Positions 37,009 to 46,132 are shown, counted from the first letter of the stretch. The stretch is DNA of 64,000 bases from Actinocatenispora sera (GCF_018324685.1 NZ_AP023354.1:992001-1056000); one strand, 5' to 3'. A program made the numbers and translations. Notes: generated from the letters alone by a model not told the origin.

Positions 37009-38369
37009 TCGCGCTGTCGACGGTGCTACCGCTGGCCGCATTCGTGCTGCTGACCGGGGCGAACGCCTTCTTCGTGGTCGCCGAGTACGCGCTGGTGACC
37101 GCCGACCGGGCCACCATCGAGCGGCAGGCGTCGGCCGGCGACCGCCGGGCCCGGCAGGTACTCGCCGCGTTCCGGCGGCTGTCCTTCCAGCTGTCCGGCG
37201 CCCAGCTGGGCGTCACGCTGTCCGCGCTGCTGACCGGCTATCTGGCCCAGCCGGCGCTGGCGAAGCTGCTGCGGCCGCTGTTCGACGGGCTGGGCGGCGA
37301 GGTCGCGGCGAACGTGGCCGCGGTTCTGGCGCTGGTGATCGCGACGCTGTTCTCGATGCTGTTCGGCGAGCTGATCCCGAAGAACGCCACGCTGGCCAAG
37401 CCGATGGGCGCGGTCCGGGCGGTGACCCCGATCCTGCGCGGCTTCTCGGCCGTCTTCGGCTGGCTGATCCGGATCCTGAACGGCTCCGCCAACGCGGTGG
37501 TGCGCCGGTTCGGGGTGCAGCCGCAGGAGGAGCTGGCGAGCGCCCGGTCGGCGGAGGAACTGGGGCTGCTCGCCGCGATGTCGGCGCGGGCCGGTGCGCT
37601 GCCGCGGGAGACCGCGATGCTGGTCCAGCGGACGATCCGGTTCGGCGACAAGCGGGCCGCGGAGGCGATGACGCCGCGGGTGGACGTGGTGGCGCTGCCG
37701 GCCGAATCCACCGTCACCGACATGCTGGCGCTCGCGAACGAGTCCGGCCGCAGCCGCTTCCCGGTGTACGTCGACACGCTCGACTCGATCGTCGGGGTCG
37801 CCGTCATCTCCGACGTGCTCGCGGTACCGCCGGACCAGCGCCGGGCCACGCTGGTGCGCCGGTACGCGCGCGAGCCGGTGTTCGTACCGGAGAGCCTGCG
37901 GCTGGACAAGGTGCTCGAGGCGCTGCGGCAGGGCGGCCGCGACCTCGCCATCGTGGTCGACGAGTACGGCGGGACCGACGGCGTGGTGAGCCTGGAGGAC
38001 CTGGTCGAGGAGCTCGTCGGCGACATCGAGGACGAGTACGACCGGCCGGAGGAGGAGTCGCTGTCGGCGCAGACGCTGGAGATCACCGCACCCGGTGTCG
38101 ACCCGGCGAAGCTGGTGCCCGGCGTGCTGCGCGCCGACGAGCTGTACGAGCAGTGCGGCTTCCGGCTGCCCGACGGGCCGTACGAGACGCTCGCCGGATT
38201 CGTCATGGCGCAGCTCGGGCACATCCCGGTGGCCGGCGAGAGCGTCGCGCACGACGGCTGGGAGTTCACCGTCACGTCGGTCGAGAAGCACCGGATCGAG
38301 CAGGTCCGGGTGCGGCCGCCGGCCGACTGGGAACCGCCCAGCGAGTACGTCCCGCAGGAGTCGTCATGA
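37005..38369 (+). CDS. CNNM/CorC-type transporter (DUF21 + CBS pair + CorC_HlyC)
   Basis: The 454-residue protein has an N-terminal DUF21/CNNM membrane domain (FVLLTGANAFFVVAEYALVT, SFQLSGAQLGVTLSALLTGY, MLFGELIPKNATLAKP), a CBS pair (MTPRVDVVALPAESTVTDML; FPVYVDTLDSIVGVAVISDV; AIVVDEYGGTDGVVSLEDLV) and a CorC_HlyC domain (VPGVLRADELYEQCGFRLPD, YETLAGFVMAQLGHIPVAGE). CNNM/CorC proteins export or control Mg2+; several were called hemolysins. GTG 37005 overlaps the upstream stop. A second, shorter homologue follows. Confidence 0.9.
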   Translation: MIALSTVLPLAAFVLLTGANAFFVVAEYALVTADRATIERQASAGDRRARQVLAAFRRLSFQLSGAQLGVTLSALLTGYLAQPALAKLLRPLFDGLGGEVAANVAAVLALVIATLFSMLFGELIPKNATLAKPMGAVRAVTPILRGFSAVFGWLIRILNGSANAVVRRFGVQPQEELASARSAEELGLLAAMSARAGALPRETAMLVQRTIRFGDKRAAEAMTPRVDVVALPAESTVTDMLALANESGRSRFPVYVDTLDSIVGVAVISDVLAVPPDQRRATLVRRYAREPVFVPESLRLDKVLEALRQGGRDLAIVVDEYGGTDGVVSLEDLVEELVGDIEDEYDRPEEESLSAQTLEITAPGVDPAKLVPGVLRADELYEQCGFRLPDGPYETLAGFVMAQLGHIPVAGESVAHDGWEFTVTSVEKHRIEQVRVRPPADWEPPSEYVPQESS

Positions 38370-38394
38370 CCGCCCCGAGCGCGCGGGAGGCCCC

Positions 38395-39432
38395 GTGAAC
38401 GTCGGCGCGCTGATCGTCACGGTGGTACTGCTGGCCGGCAACGCGTTCTTCGTCGCCGGCGAGTTCGCCATCATCGCCTCCCGGCGCACCCAGATCGAGG
38501 CGGAGGCCGGGCGGTCCCGGCGCGGCCGGTGGACGCTGTCGGCGATGAGCCAGCTGCCGCTGATGGTCGCCGGTACGCAGCTGGGCGTCACGATCTGCTC
38601 GCTCGGGCTCGGCGCCGCGGCCGAGCCGGCGATCGCGCACCTGCTGCGCATCCCGTTCGAGGCGGCGCACGTACCGGACGAGGTGCTGCACCCGGTGTCG
38701 TTCGTGCTGGCGCTCGCGATCGTCACCTACCTGCACACGGTGCTCGGCGAGATGGTGCCGAAGAACCTGACGCTGGTCGGGCCGGAACGCGCGGTGCTGT
38801 GGCTCGCGCCCCCGCTGCTCGGCTTCTGTACCGTCACTCGCCCGTTACTGACGGCGGTGCAATGGCTGGCCCGGCTGGTGTTGAAGCTGTTCCGGATCGA
38901 GCCGCCGGACGAGGCGAAGTCGGTGTTCAACGCCGACGAGTTCGCCGGGCTGGTCAGCGAGTCGCGGACCGAGGGGCTGCTGGCCGAGCCGGAACACGCC
39001 CGGCTCGCCGGCGCGCTCGCGCTGGGCCGGCTGACCGCCGCCGACGCGCTGCTGCCGTGGATGGACGTGGTGGCGGTGCCGGACGACATCTCGCCGGCGG
39101 CGCTGGAGTTGACGGCGAACCGTACCCACCGGTCCCGGTTCCCGGTGGTGGCCCGGTCGTCGCGCCGGGTGCTCGGGTTCATCCACGTCAAGGACGTGCT
39201 GGAGGTGACCGGGCCGGCCCGCCGCAAGCCGCTGCCGGCCAGCGCGATCCGGCCGCTGCCGGTGGTGGCGCCGAACCGTACGCTCGCCGACCTGCTGCTG
39301 TCGATGCGCCGCGGCCGGCACCACATCGCCCTGGTCGGTACCGAGGGCGCGCCGATCGGGATCGTCACCCTCGACGACGTGCTGTCCGCCGTCGTCGGTA
39401 CGCCGGCGCCGGCGGAGCCGCGGCCCCGGTGA
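38395..39432 (+). CDS. CNNM-type protein (DUF21 + CBS, lacking CorC_HlyC domain)
   Basis: The 345-residue paralogue has a DUF21 domain (LAGNAFFVAGEFAIIASRRT, MVAGTQLGVTICSLGLGAAA, LGEMVPKNLTLVGPE), a CBS pair (LPWMDVVAVPDDISPAALEL; FPVVARSSRRVLGFIHVKDV; HIALVGTEGAPIGIVTLDDV) and stops there. Tandem long + short CNNM genes are usual in actinobacteria (Rv1842c/Rv1841c pair) and may form a heteromeric Mg2+ transporter. GGGAGG is four bases before GTG 38395, 25 bases after the first gene. Confidence 0.9.
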   Translation: MNVGALIVTVVLLAGNAFFVAGEFAIIASRRTQIEAEAGRSRRGRWTLSAMSQLPLMVAGTQLGVTICSLGLGAAAEPAIAHLLRIPFEAAHVPDEVLHPVSFVLALAIVTYLHTVLGEMVPKNLTLVGPERAVLWLAPPLLGFCTVTRPLLTAVQWLARLVLKLFRIEPPDEAKSVFNADEFAGLVSESRTEGLLAEPEHARLAGALALGRLTAADALLPWMDVVAVPDDISPAALELTANRTHRSRFPVVARSSRRVLGFIHVKDVLEVTGPARRKPLPASAIRPLPVVAPNRTLADLLLSMRRGRHHIALVGTEGAPIGIVTLDDVLSAVVGTPAPAEPRPR

Positions 39433-39457
39433 TCCCGGGGGCCGCGGCCACCGCCGG

Positions 39458-40240
39458 TCAGGCGGTCGACTTGTACATGCCGCCGTCGATGATGTAGTCG
39501 CCCCCGGTGATGTTGCGGGCCCGGGAGGAGACCAGGAACGACACGAGGTCGGCGACCTCGTCCGGCTCGCTGACGCGGCCGGTGGTGATCGCCATCGACT
39601 CCGGCAGCACCCGGTCCATCACGTCGTCGACGGTCGTGTTCGCCTGCGCGGCGAACAGTTCCGCGAAGCCGCCCGGGTCGGTCCACAGCGGCGTGCGCAC
39701 CGGGCCGGGGGAGACCGTGTTGACCCGGATCCCGGCCGGCACCAGCTCCTCCGACAGCGCCTTGCCGAGGTTCGCGAGCGCCGCCTTCGCCGCCGAGTAC
39801 GGGGCGATCATGCCCGCGGGCAGCCGGGCGTTGAGCGAGCCGAGCATGACGATCGAGGCGTTCTCGCGGCCCCGCATCGAGGGCACCGCGGCCCGCACCG
39901 CCCGTACCGCGCTGAAGAACGTCAGGTCGAAGATGCGGTGCCACTGCTCGTCGGTGAAGTCGAGCACCGACTGCGCCGGCTCGCTCACCGCGACGTTGTT
40001 GACCAGGATGTCGATGCCGCCGTGCGTCTCCGCCACGGTACGCACCAGCCGGTCGGCGCCGTCCGGGGTGCCGAGGTCGACCGGGACGAACGTCACGCCG
40101 TCGACCGGTTCGGCCGGTGCGGTACGGGCGCCGACGGTCACCCGGGCACCGGCCGCGGCGAGCGCGGCCGCGATGCCGGCGCCGATTCCCTTGCTGCCGC
40201 CGGTGATCACGGCGACCTTCTTGTCGAGGTTCAGTTCCAT
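39458..40240 (-). CDS. SDR-family oxidoreductase
   Basis: The 260-residue classical SDR has VAVITGGSKGIGAGIAAALA, VPVDLGTPDG, DILVNNVAV (variant of NNAG, with Val for Ala), IVMLGSLNARLPAG with catalytic Ser, YSAAKAALANLGKAL (YxxxK), RVNTVSPGPVRTPLW and the terminal NITGGDYIIDGGMYKS. It is an enoyl/3-oxoacyl-type reductase of unspecified substrate. It lies downstream of the amidase gene on the same strand, separated by overlapping hairpins whose last arm abuts its ATG and could mask the weak GGCGG ribosome site. Confidence 0.88.
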   Translation of the reverse strand: MELNLDKKVAVITGGSKGIGAGIAAALAAAGARVTVGARTAPAEPVDGVTFVPVDLGTPDGADRLVRTVAETHGGIDILVNNVAVSEPAQSVLDFTDEQWHRIFDLTFFSAVRAVRAAVPSMRGRENASIVMLGSLNARLPAGMIAPYSAAKAALANLGKALSEELVPAGIRVNTVSPGPVRTPLWTDPGGFAELFAAQANTTVDDVMDRVLPESMAITTGRVSEPDEVADLVSFLVSSRARNITGGDYIIDGGMYKSTA

Positions 40241-40294
40241 GCCGCCAGCATCGCCAGGTCCGATCGCCGATGCTGGCGGCGATCGGACCTGGCG
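40241..40294 (-). terminator. Overlapping, mutually exclusive hairpins (terminator / start-site occluder)
   Basis: Two perfect inverted repeats share bases. Stem B: arms 40252-40268 and 40278-40294, 17 bp with a 9-base loop, a strong terminator just past the amidase stop (40303). Stem A: arms 40241-40253 and 40268-40280, 13 bp with a 14-base loop, ending on the base next to the SDR start codon. They cannot form together. Confidence 0.7.
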
Positions 40295-40302
40295 TTCGCC
40301 GG

Positions 40303-42255
40303 TCAGACCGGGCGGATGGTGACCGCGTCGGCGCGGACGAAGCCGATGCGGTGCCCGAACTGGATCTCGTAGTACCGGTCGTGCCCGACCACGACGGTGT
40401 GGTCACCGGGCAGCGAGCTGTCGATCGTCGGCGCGTAGTAGTAGTCGGTGACCACGTCGGTCAACCCCAGCGGGTACCGCTGGCCCGCCGTCATGGTGTA
40501 GCCGAGGTCGACGACCGACTGCACCGGCACCGGCGTGCCGTCGTAGGCGCTGGCCTCCGGGTACGCCCGGCCGTAGATCGGCACCGTGGCACCGTGCTTC
40601 GGCGTCACCACGAACCCGTGCGCCGCGGTCGCGGTCGGGCTGCGGTGCGGGTCGAGGAACCAGCCCTTGACCCCGGCGTACCAGATGGCGGTCCAGTCAC
40701 CGGATCGTCCGGCCAGCGCGAACTGCTGGCCGTCCACCGCGCGGGCGGCCCAGTCGGCGATGTCGGTGGTGCCGGGCCCGGCGTGCAGGCCGGGGTCGGA
40801 CACCAGCGGCGAGTCGGCGCTCGGCTGCGTGTGCAGGTAGACGAAGTTGGTGCCCTGCGCGTCACACGGGGTGCCGGAGCCGGACTTGTCGCAGCCGGTG
40901 ACCAGCTGCTGGTTGGTGGCGAAGTCGGGCGAGATCGTGACCAGGCCGCCGGTGTGGCTGTGCCGCTGCGCGTGCCCGCGCACCAGGTTCATGTAGTGGT
41001 TCCAGTCCCAGTACGGGCCCGGGTCCCAGTGCATGTTCCTGATCCCGGCGGCGGTGGTGGCCGGTACGTTGTCGTGCCCGATGATGTGCTGCCGGTCCAG
41101 CGGGATCCGGTACTTCCCGGCGAGGTAGCGCACCAGCTTCGCGGACTGCCGGTACATCGCCTCGGTGTACCAGGTGGCGCCGGTGGCGGCGAACCCCTCG
41201 TGCTCGATGCCGATCGAGTGCGCGTTGATGTACCAGTTGCCGGCCTGCCAGGCGACGTTGGTGTTCTGGATCATCTGCGTCACGTGGCCGTCGGAGCTGC
41301 GCAGCTCGTAGTGCGCCGCCGCGTACGCCGCCGGGTTCTGGAACCAGCTCAGCGTGCCGTTGTAGTAGCCCTCGTTGTCGTGGATGACCAGGTACTGGAT
41401 CTTCAGCTTGCTCGGCCGCTCGGCGAGGTCGTAGTTGCCGTAGTCGCCCTTGTCCGCGCTGTTCTGCGCGTACGCGGCGGGTACGAAGTCACACCCCATG
41501 CTGGCCGGGCACTCCGGCTTCGGGGTGTCGGCGTCGCTCTCCGCCTTGGCCAGGTGCAGCGCGGACAACTGGCCGGTCTTCGGGGCCACCGACGGCTGGG
41601 CGGCGAGCCGTACCGTGTCACCGCTGTCGGTGCGGCGGGCCTCGCCGGTGCGGATCACCTGGTAGACCTCGTCGGCGAACTCGCGCGCGCCGGCCACGTC
41701 GGTGGCGCCCGAGTAGCGGGCCACCGCGCCGTACCAGTCGGCGGCGTCGCTGCCGGTCGCGCCGAGCTGGCGCTGGTAGTCGGCGAGCAGCGCGGCACCG
41801 GCGTCGATGTTCGCCGCCGGGTCGGTGCGCAGGGTGGCGGGGCTGTCCCCGGTGAGCGCGGCGGCCGCGTCCATGGTGTGCAGCGCCGGATCGCCGGTGC
41901 TCTGGGCCGGTCGGGCCGGTGTGGTCATCGGCCGCGCGTCGTCGCCGCGGGCGTCACCGCGCGCGGCCGGCGCCGCCACCCGGGTCACGTCGGTGAGGTG
42001 CATCGGACCGTACCCGCCGGCGCTGCTCGGCTGCCCCACGTGGGCGTCCCACCGGGACTCCAGGTAGGACACGCCCAGCAGGACGGACAGCGGTACGTGG
42101 TGGTGGGCCGCGGCGGCGGCGAACTGCTGCTGCCGGTCGGCCCCGGTCGCGGCCGGTGCGGGCGCCGCCGTACCGGCCGCGGCCGGTACCAGGGCGACGA
42201 GACCGGCGCTGGCCACGATCGCGGCGGCGAGTCTTCGGGATGGCGGTCGGTGCAT
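40303..42255 (-). CDS. Secreted N-acetylmuramoyl-L-alanine amidase with lysozyme-like N-domain
   Basis: The 650-residue protein has a signal peptide (RRLAAAIVASAGLVALVPAA), an N-terminal lysozyme/transglycosylase-like domain (VPLSVLLGVSYLESRWDAHV, GGYGPMHLTDV, AANIDAGAALLADYQRQLGA), then an amidase_2 (T7-lysozyme-like) domain with zinc ligands in YLVIHDNEGYYNG, AHSIGIEHEGFA and IIGHDNVPATT. The C-terminal 170 residues (GTNFVYLHTQPSADSPLVSD...) look like SH3-type wall-binding modules. It should cleave MurNAc-L-Ala bonds outside the cell. GGGAGG precedes ATG 42255. A paralogue lies directly upstream. Confidence 0.88.
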   Translation of the reverse strand: MHRPPSRRLAAAIVASAGLVALVPAAAGTAAPAPAATGADRQQQFAAAAAHHHVPLSVLLGVSYLESRWDAHVGQPSSAGGYGPMHLTDVTRVAAPAARGDARGDDARPMTTPARPAQSTGDPALHTMDAAAALTGDSPATLRTDPAANIDAGAALLADYQRQLGATGSDAADWYGAVARYSGATDVAGAREFADEVYQVIRTGEARRTDSGDTVRLAAQPSVAPKTGQLSALHLAKAESDADTPKPECPASMGCDFVPAAYAQNSADKGDYGNYDLAERPSKLKIQYLVIHDNEGYYNGTLSWFQNPAAYAAAHYELRSSDGHVTQMIQNTNVAWQAGNWYINAHSIGIEHEGFAATGATWYTEAMYRQSAKLVRYLAGKYRIPLDRQHIIGHDNVPATTAAGIRNMHWDPGPYWDWNHYMNLVRGHAQRHSHTGGLVTISPDFATNQQLVTGCDKSGSGTPCDAQGTNFVYLHTQPSADSPLVSDPGLHAGPGTTDIADWAARAVDGQQFALAGRSGDWTAIWYAGVKGWFLDPHRSPTATAAHGFVVTPKHGATVPIYGRAYPEASAYDGTPVPVQSVVDLGYTMTAGQRYPLGLTDVVTDYYYAPTIDSSLPGDHTVVVGHDRYYEIQFGHRIGFVRADAVTIRPV

Positions 42256-42318
42256 CGGGGTTCCTCCCTCACGAACCGTCCCGGGGCGACGGCGCCACCC
42301 CGGGACGGACCTTGGTTG

Positions 42319-44262
42319 TCAGGCGGGGACGACGACCACGTCGGCGGCGTTCACGAACGCGATCCGGTGGCCCAGCTGGATGCGCAGGTACCGGTCGTGT
42401 CCGGGCACGTCGGTGTGGTCGCCCGGGATGCTGTCGTCGATCGTCTTCGCGTAGTAGTAGTCGGTGACCGCCCGGCCTCCGTACACATAGGACTGTCCGG
42501 AGTGGATGGTGTAGGTGAGCGGGGTGACGCTCGCCGGCGGGATCTCGGCCGGGTAGGCCGACTTCTCCGGGTAGGCGACTCCGTAGGTCGGAATGCTGTC
42601 CCGGCCCGGCTTCGGCCGGATCACCGGGGCTCGCGCCGGCGAGACCGCGCGGGTGCCGTCGAACCAGACCTTCGCGCCGTCGTACCAGATCGCGATCCAC
42701 GTGCCGGCCCGGCCGGCGACCACGTACTGCTGGCCGGCGCTGGCCTTGTCGCCCCAGTCGGCGGCGCAGTCGGTACCGCCGGTCTGCGCCGGGTCCAGCC
42801 CCGGATCGTCGAACAGCGGTGCGTCGTCACTCGGCCCGGTACGCAGCCAGACGAACGAGCTGGCCTGCTTCGCCACCGGCGTGTTCTGCTCGCAGTCACG
42901 CACCTGCTGCTCGTTCGCCGCGAACCGCGGGTTGATCGTGACGACGTGCCGTCCCGGCATCGGGATCGTCGGCCGGCCGACCAGGTTCAGGAAGTGGTTC
43001 CAGTCCCAGAACGGGCCCGGATCCCAGTGCATCCCGGGGATACCGGCGGCGCTGATGCCCGGCACGTTGTCGTGGCCGAGGATGTGCTGCCGGTCCAGCG
43101 GCACCCCGAAGCGGGCCGCGAGGTAGCGCACCAGCCGCGCGGTCGAGTGGTACAGCGGCTCGGTGAACCAGGTGGCGCCCTGGATCGCGAACCCCTCCTG
43201 CTCGATGCCGATCGAGTGCGCGTTGATGTACCAGTTGCCGGCCTGCCAGGCGACGTCCTTGGTCGGCACCATCTGGGTCACGTGGCCGTCGCCGGAGCGG
43301 ACGACGTAGTGCGCCGACACGTAGCTCGCCGGGTTGGTGAACGTGTCGAGCGTGTCGCCGAACGTCTCCTCGGTGTCGTGCAGGACGATCGTGTCGATCT
43401 TCACCTGCTCGGGCCGGTCGGCGAGGTCGTAGTTGCCGTAGTTGCGGGGGTCCGAACCGTCGCCGTCGAGCTGGTACGCGGCCGGGACGAAGTCGCAGTC
43501 GAGCCCGCGCGGGCACTCCGGCCGCTGGCTGCTCGCCGGCTTCGGCAGGCCCAGACCCGCCGCCTCGGCCCGCTTCGGCGTCACCTTCCGGGCGGTCAGG
43601 CTGATCCGCTGGCCGTCCGCGGTGGTGGCGTGCGCGCCGGCCGCGATCGTGCCGTACACCGAGTCGGCGAAGCTCTGCGCGCCCTGCTGGGTGGACGCCT
43701 GGGCGTACTTCGCGACCGCGCCGTACCAGCCGTCGACGCCGCTCGGCAGGTTGCCGTGGCCGAGGTCGCGGGCGTAGCGGGCGAGCAGCGCCGCGCCCGC
43801 CTCGATGTTCGTCGCCTCGTCACCGCGCACCGTCGCCGCGTCCACGCCGAGCAGCGCCGCCGCGGTACGGGCGGTGTGCTGGGCGGCGCCATCGGCGGCG
43901 GCGCCCGCGGTGATCGCCGCGGCCGGCCGGGCGACTCCGTCTCCGCGCTGGTTGCGCTCCGGTGCGGTGGCCCGGGCGCCCCTGGTCGCGGCGGCCACGT
44001 CGGTCAGCGCCATCGGCCCGTACGCGCCGGAGGTGCTCGGCGCGCCGGCGTGCGCCTCCCAGCGCGTCTCCTGGTAGGACACGGCGAGCAGCACGTCGGC
44101 CGGTACGCCGGAGTGGTGCGCGGCCGCGGCGAACTCGGCCTGCCGCTGGTTCGGCCCGGACGCCGGAACGGTACTGCCCTGCGCGCCGGCACCGGTGGCC
44201 ATGGCCCCGGCGCCCAGCACTCCGGCCGCGGCGACCGCGGCAACTCGGACGATGCGTCGCAC
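42319..44262 (-). CDS. Secreted N-acetylmuramoyl-L-alanine amidase, tandem paralogue
   Basis: The 647-residue protein has the same plan as its downstream neighbour: signal peptide (VRVAAVAAAGVLGAGAMATG), lysozyme-like domain (VPADVLLAVSYQETRWEAHA, GAYGPMALTDV), amidase_2 domain (TIVLHDTEETFGD, AHSIGIEQEGFA, ILGHDNVPGIS) and the SH3-like end (SSFVWLRTGPSDDAPLFDDP). Differences include IEQEGF for IEHEGF at one conserved position. Tandem duplication is clear, but divergence is considerable. Start GTG 44262 follows AGGAGATGAGG. The 56-bp gap to the next gene suggests one transcript. Confidence 0.88.
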   Translation of the reverse strand: MRRIVRVAAVAAAGVLGAGAMATGAGAQGSTVPASGPNQRQAEFAAAAHHSGVPADVLLAVSYQETRWEAHAGAPSTSGAYGPMALTDVAAATRGARATAPERNQRGDGVARPAAAITAGAAADGAAQHTARTAAALLGVDAATVRGDEATNIEAGAALLARYARDLGHGNLPSGVDGWYGAVAKYAQASTQQGAQSFADSVYGTIAAGAHATTADGQRISLTARKVTPKRAEAAGLGLPKPASSQRPECPRGLDCDFVPAAYQLDGDGSDPRNYGNYDLADRPEQVKIDTIVLHDTEETFGDTLDTFTNPASYVSAHYVVRSGDGHVTQMVPTKDVAWQAGNWYINAHSIGIEQEGFAIQGATWFTEPLYHSTARLVRYLAARFGVPLDRQHILGHDNVPGISAAGIPGMHWDPGPFWDWNHFLNLVGRPTIPMPGRHVVTINPRFAANEQQVRDCEQNTPVAKQASSFVWLRTGPSDDAPLFDDPGLDPAQTGGTDCAADWGDKASAGQQYVVAGRAGTWIAIWYDGAKVWFDGTRAVSPARAPVIRPKPGRDSIPTYGVAYPEKSAYPAEIPPASVTPLTYTIHSGQSYVYGGRAVTDYYYAKTIDDSIPGDHTDVPGHDRYLRIQLGHRIAFVNAADVVVVPA

Positions 44263-44348
44263 AGCCTCATCTCCTCGTCGCGATGGTTACCCGTCGTTTC
44301 GGGTATGGCGGTTGATCAGACGCTAACCGCTTGTGGACACACTTGTCC

Positions 44349-44365
44349 GACCTTGAGCGGAGGTC
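44349..44365. promoter_or_regulatory. Inverted repeat GACCT-N7-AGGTC in the divergent promoter
   Basis: GACCT and AGGTC, seven bases apart, lie 87 bases upstream of the first amidase and overlap a TTGACC hexamer on the minus strand that could be a -35 element. An operator role is inference. Confidence 0.35.
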
Positions 44366-44508
44366 AATACCTGCCGCCCCAAACCAGAGGAGTCGGAAGA
44401 ATCCTTCACGGCGCGCAGGTCCGTTGCCGCCGCCCCGGGCGGTTTCGTGGTAGAAAAGCTGCCTGACCTCGAATGTCCGGTTACCCGCCGGCGCACGCGG
44501 GAGGGCCC

Positions 44509-45429
44509 ATGCTCCGACGTCTCGCCGCAGCGCTCATCACCACCGGCGCCACCGTGCTCGCGGCTCTCGCGGTGCCCGGCACGGCCGCCGCCGCGACCAC
44601 CCCGACCACCGTCTGGCAGTGGAACATCGCCGGCAACACGATGCACCACGGGTCCACCACCGACGGCCTCATCCCGGCCGCCACCTCGTCGATCGTCCAC
44701 CGCAACGCCCAGTTCGTGGGCATCAACGAGCTCTGCCACCAGCAGTACACGGCGCTCGTGACCAGCCTGCGCGCCGCCGGCTTCCCGCAGGACCCGGGCA
44801 ACTTCGCCCGGTTCGAGCCGAGCACGCCCGGCGGCCAGAGCAGCATCTGCGCCGGCCAGCAGTACGGGATCGGGCTGTTCAGCGCCGCCCCGCTCGGCAC
44901 CGCCCGCCGGTACGCGCTGCCCGACGCGCGGCACCCGAACGAGACCCGCAAGCTGCTCTGCGCGCCGCTCGCCGCCCGGCCACACCTCGTCTACTGCACC
45001 ACCCACCTGGTCCCGGACGACGCGTACCTGCAACCGCAGCTCGACGCGGTCCGCAGCCGGATCGACGGCTTCCGGGCCGCCGGCGACACCGTGCTGATCT
45101 CCGGCGACTTCAACGCCCAGCCGAACAGCGCGCGGCTGAACGGGTGGTACTCGTCGTCGCTCGACACCCCCGCCAACCGCGACAACACCGGCCGGTACCG
45201 GGAACTCGACGACACCGACGGCGGCTGCCCCGGCTACGGCGAGTGGACGTTCGGCAGCACCGGCGGGCCGTGCGGCCTCGGCACCAAGCTCGACCTGCTG
45301 TTCGTTCGCGAGGACACGGTCGCCGGCGTGTACCAGGAGGACTCGCTCGCGGTGCCGACCACCTGCGGCGGCCCCTGCTCGGACCATCGCGCCATCGTCG
45401 GCACGGTCCCGGTCACCGTGGCGGGTTGA
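44509..45429 (+). CDS. Secreted endonuclease/exonuclease/phosphatase-family protein
   Basis: The 306-residue protein has a signal peptide (MLRRLAAALITTGATVLAAL, cleavage near AAAATTP) and the EEP fold motifs: TVWQWNIAGN, FVGINELCHQQY with catalytic Glu, YCTTHLVPDD, VLISGDFNAQPNS, TKLDLLFV and CSDHRAIVGT. Six or more Cys suggest disulfides. It is related to secreted DNase I-like nucleases and phosphodiesterases; the substrate is open. GGGAGG lies before ATG 44509. It converges on dcd with a 13-base gap. Confidence 0.87.
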   Translation: MLRRLAAALITTGATVLAALAVPGTAAAATTPTTVWQWNIAGNTMHHGSTTDGLIPAATSSIVHRNAQFVGINELCHQQYTALVTSLRAAGFPQDPGNFARFEPSTPGGQSSICAGQQYGIGLFSAAPLGTARRYALPDARHPNETRKLLCAPLAARPHLVYCTTHLVPDDAYLQPQLDAVRSRIDGFRAAGDTVLISGDFNAQPNSARLNGWYSSSLDTPANRDNTGRYRELDDTDGGCPGYGEWTFGSTGGPCGLGTKLDLLFVREDTVAGVYQEDSLAVPTTCGGPCSDHRAIVGTVPVTVAG

Positions 45430-45442
45430 GCATCGGTCCGAG

Positions 45443-46024
45443 TCAGCTGCCGGTCGGCCAGGTGCGCCAGTTCTGCCAGGAGCGGCTCGGGGTCGGGCCC
45501 CGCTGCCCCTGGTAGCGCGACCCGTACACGGCCGAGCCGTACGGCGCCGAGGCCGGTGACGACAGCCGGAACAGGCACAGCTGGCCGATCTTCATTCCCG
45601 GCCAGAGCATGATCGGCAGGTTCGCCACGTTCGACAGCTCCAGCGTCACGTGGCCGGAGAAGCCGGGGTCGATGAACCCGGCGGTGGAGTGCGTCAGCAG
45701 GCCCAACCGGCCGAGGCTCGACTTGCCCTCCAGCCGCCCGGCCAGGTCGTCCGGCAGCGTGACGACCTCGAGCGTGGACGCCAGCACGAACTCGTTCGGG
45801 TGCAGCACGAACGGCTCGCCGTCCGGCACCTCGCGCAGGCTGGTCAGGTCGTCCTGCTGGCGGGCCGGGTCGATGTGGGTGTAGCGCGAGTTGTTGAACA
45901 CCCGGAACCAGCGGTCCAGCCGCACGTCGATGCTGGACGGCTGGATCAGCGCCGGATCGTACGGGTCGAGGCGCAGCCGGCCGTTGTCGATCTCCTTGGC
46001 CAGGTCCCGGTCGGACAACAGCAT
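45443..46024 (-). CDS. dcd: dCTP deaminase (likely bifunctional dUTP-forming type)
   Basis: The 193-residue enzyme has [49 protein letters not shown], the active-site stretch [34 protein letters not shown] and the C-terminal [10 protein letters not shown] lid. It deaminates dCTP; actinobacterial and archaeal relatives also hydrolyse the product to dUMP. ATG 46024 is taken as start; a TACGCT box six bases upstream fits leaderless transcription. It corresponds to M. tuberculosis Rv0321. Confidence 0.96.
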   Translation of the reverse strand: MLLSDRDLAKEIDNGRLRLDPYDPALIQPSSIDVRLDRWFRVFNNSRYTHIDPARQQDDLTSLREVPDGEPFVLHPNEFVLASTLEVVTLPDDLAGRLEGKSSLGRLGLLTHSTAGFIDPGFSGHVTLELSNVANLPIMLWPGMKIGQLCLFRLSSPASAPYGSAVYGSRYQGQRGPTPSRSWQNWRTWPTGS

Positions 46025-46083
46025 TCGCGCAGCGTACCGACAGCGCCCGGACAACGCCCCACCCGGCCCCGTGCGCGGCAGAA

Positions 46084-46117
46084 CCTACAACAGATGTTTT
46101 GAAACAACTGTTGTAGG
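46084..46117. promoter_or_regulatory. Operator: 10-bp inverted repeat CCTACAACAG-N14-CTGTTGTAGG
   Basis: Two perfect 10-bp arms flank a further TGTTT-TG-AAACA palindrome, all AT-rich. The structure overlaps the presumed -35 (TTGAAA, 46099-46104) of the winged-helix regulator gene and abuts its -10 box, so autoregulation is likely. Confidence 0.75.
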
Positions 46118-46119
46118 TG

Positions 46120-46125
46120 TAGGGT
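46120..46125 (+). promoter_or_regulatory. -10 box TAGGGT of a leaderless promoter
   Basis: TAGGGT is followed by seven bases and ATG 46133; TTGAAA lies 15 bases upstream. Confidence 0.65.
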
Positions 46126-46132
46126 CGGCGCC

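Noticed and set aside
44263-44400. ydaO-type (c-di-AMP) riboswitch upstream of the wall amidases
   Set aside because: Such riboswitches precede wall hydrolase genes in actinobacteria, but the conserved ydaO sequence blocks are not present and the leader is too short.
40270-44466. Very long open frame on the plus strand across the two amidase genes
   Set aside because: It is the antisense of two well-supported secreted amidases. Long antisense frames are normal when codon third positions are nearly all G/C. The translation is Val/Arg/Gly-rich with no domain.
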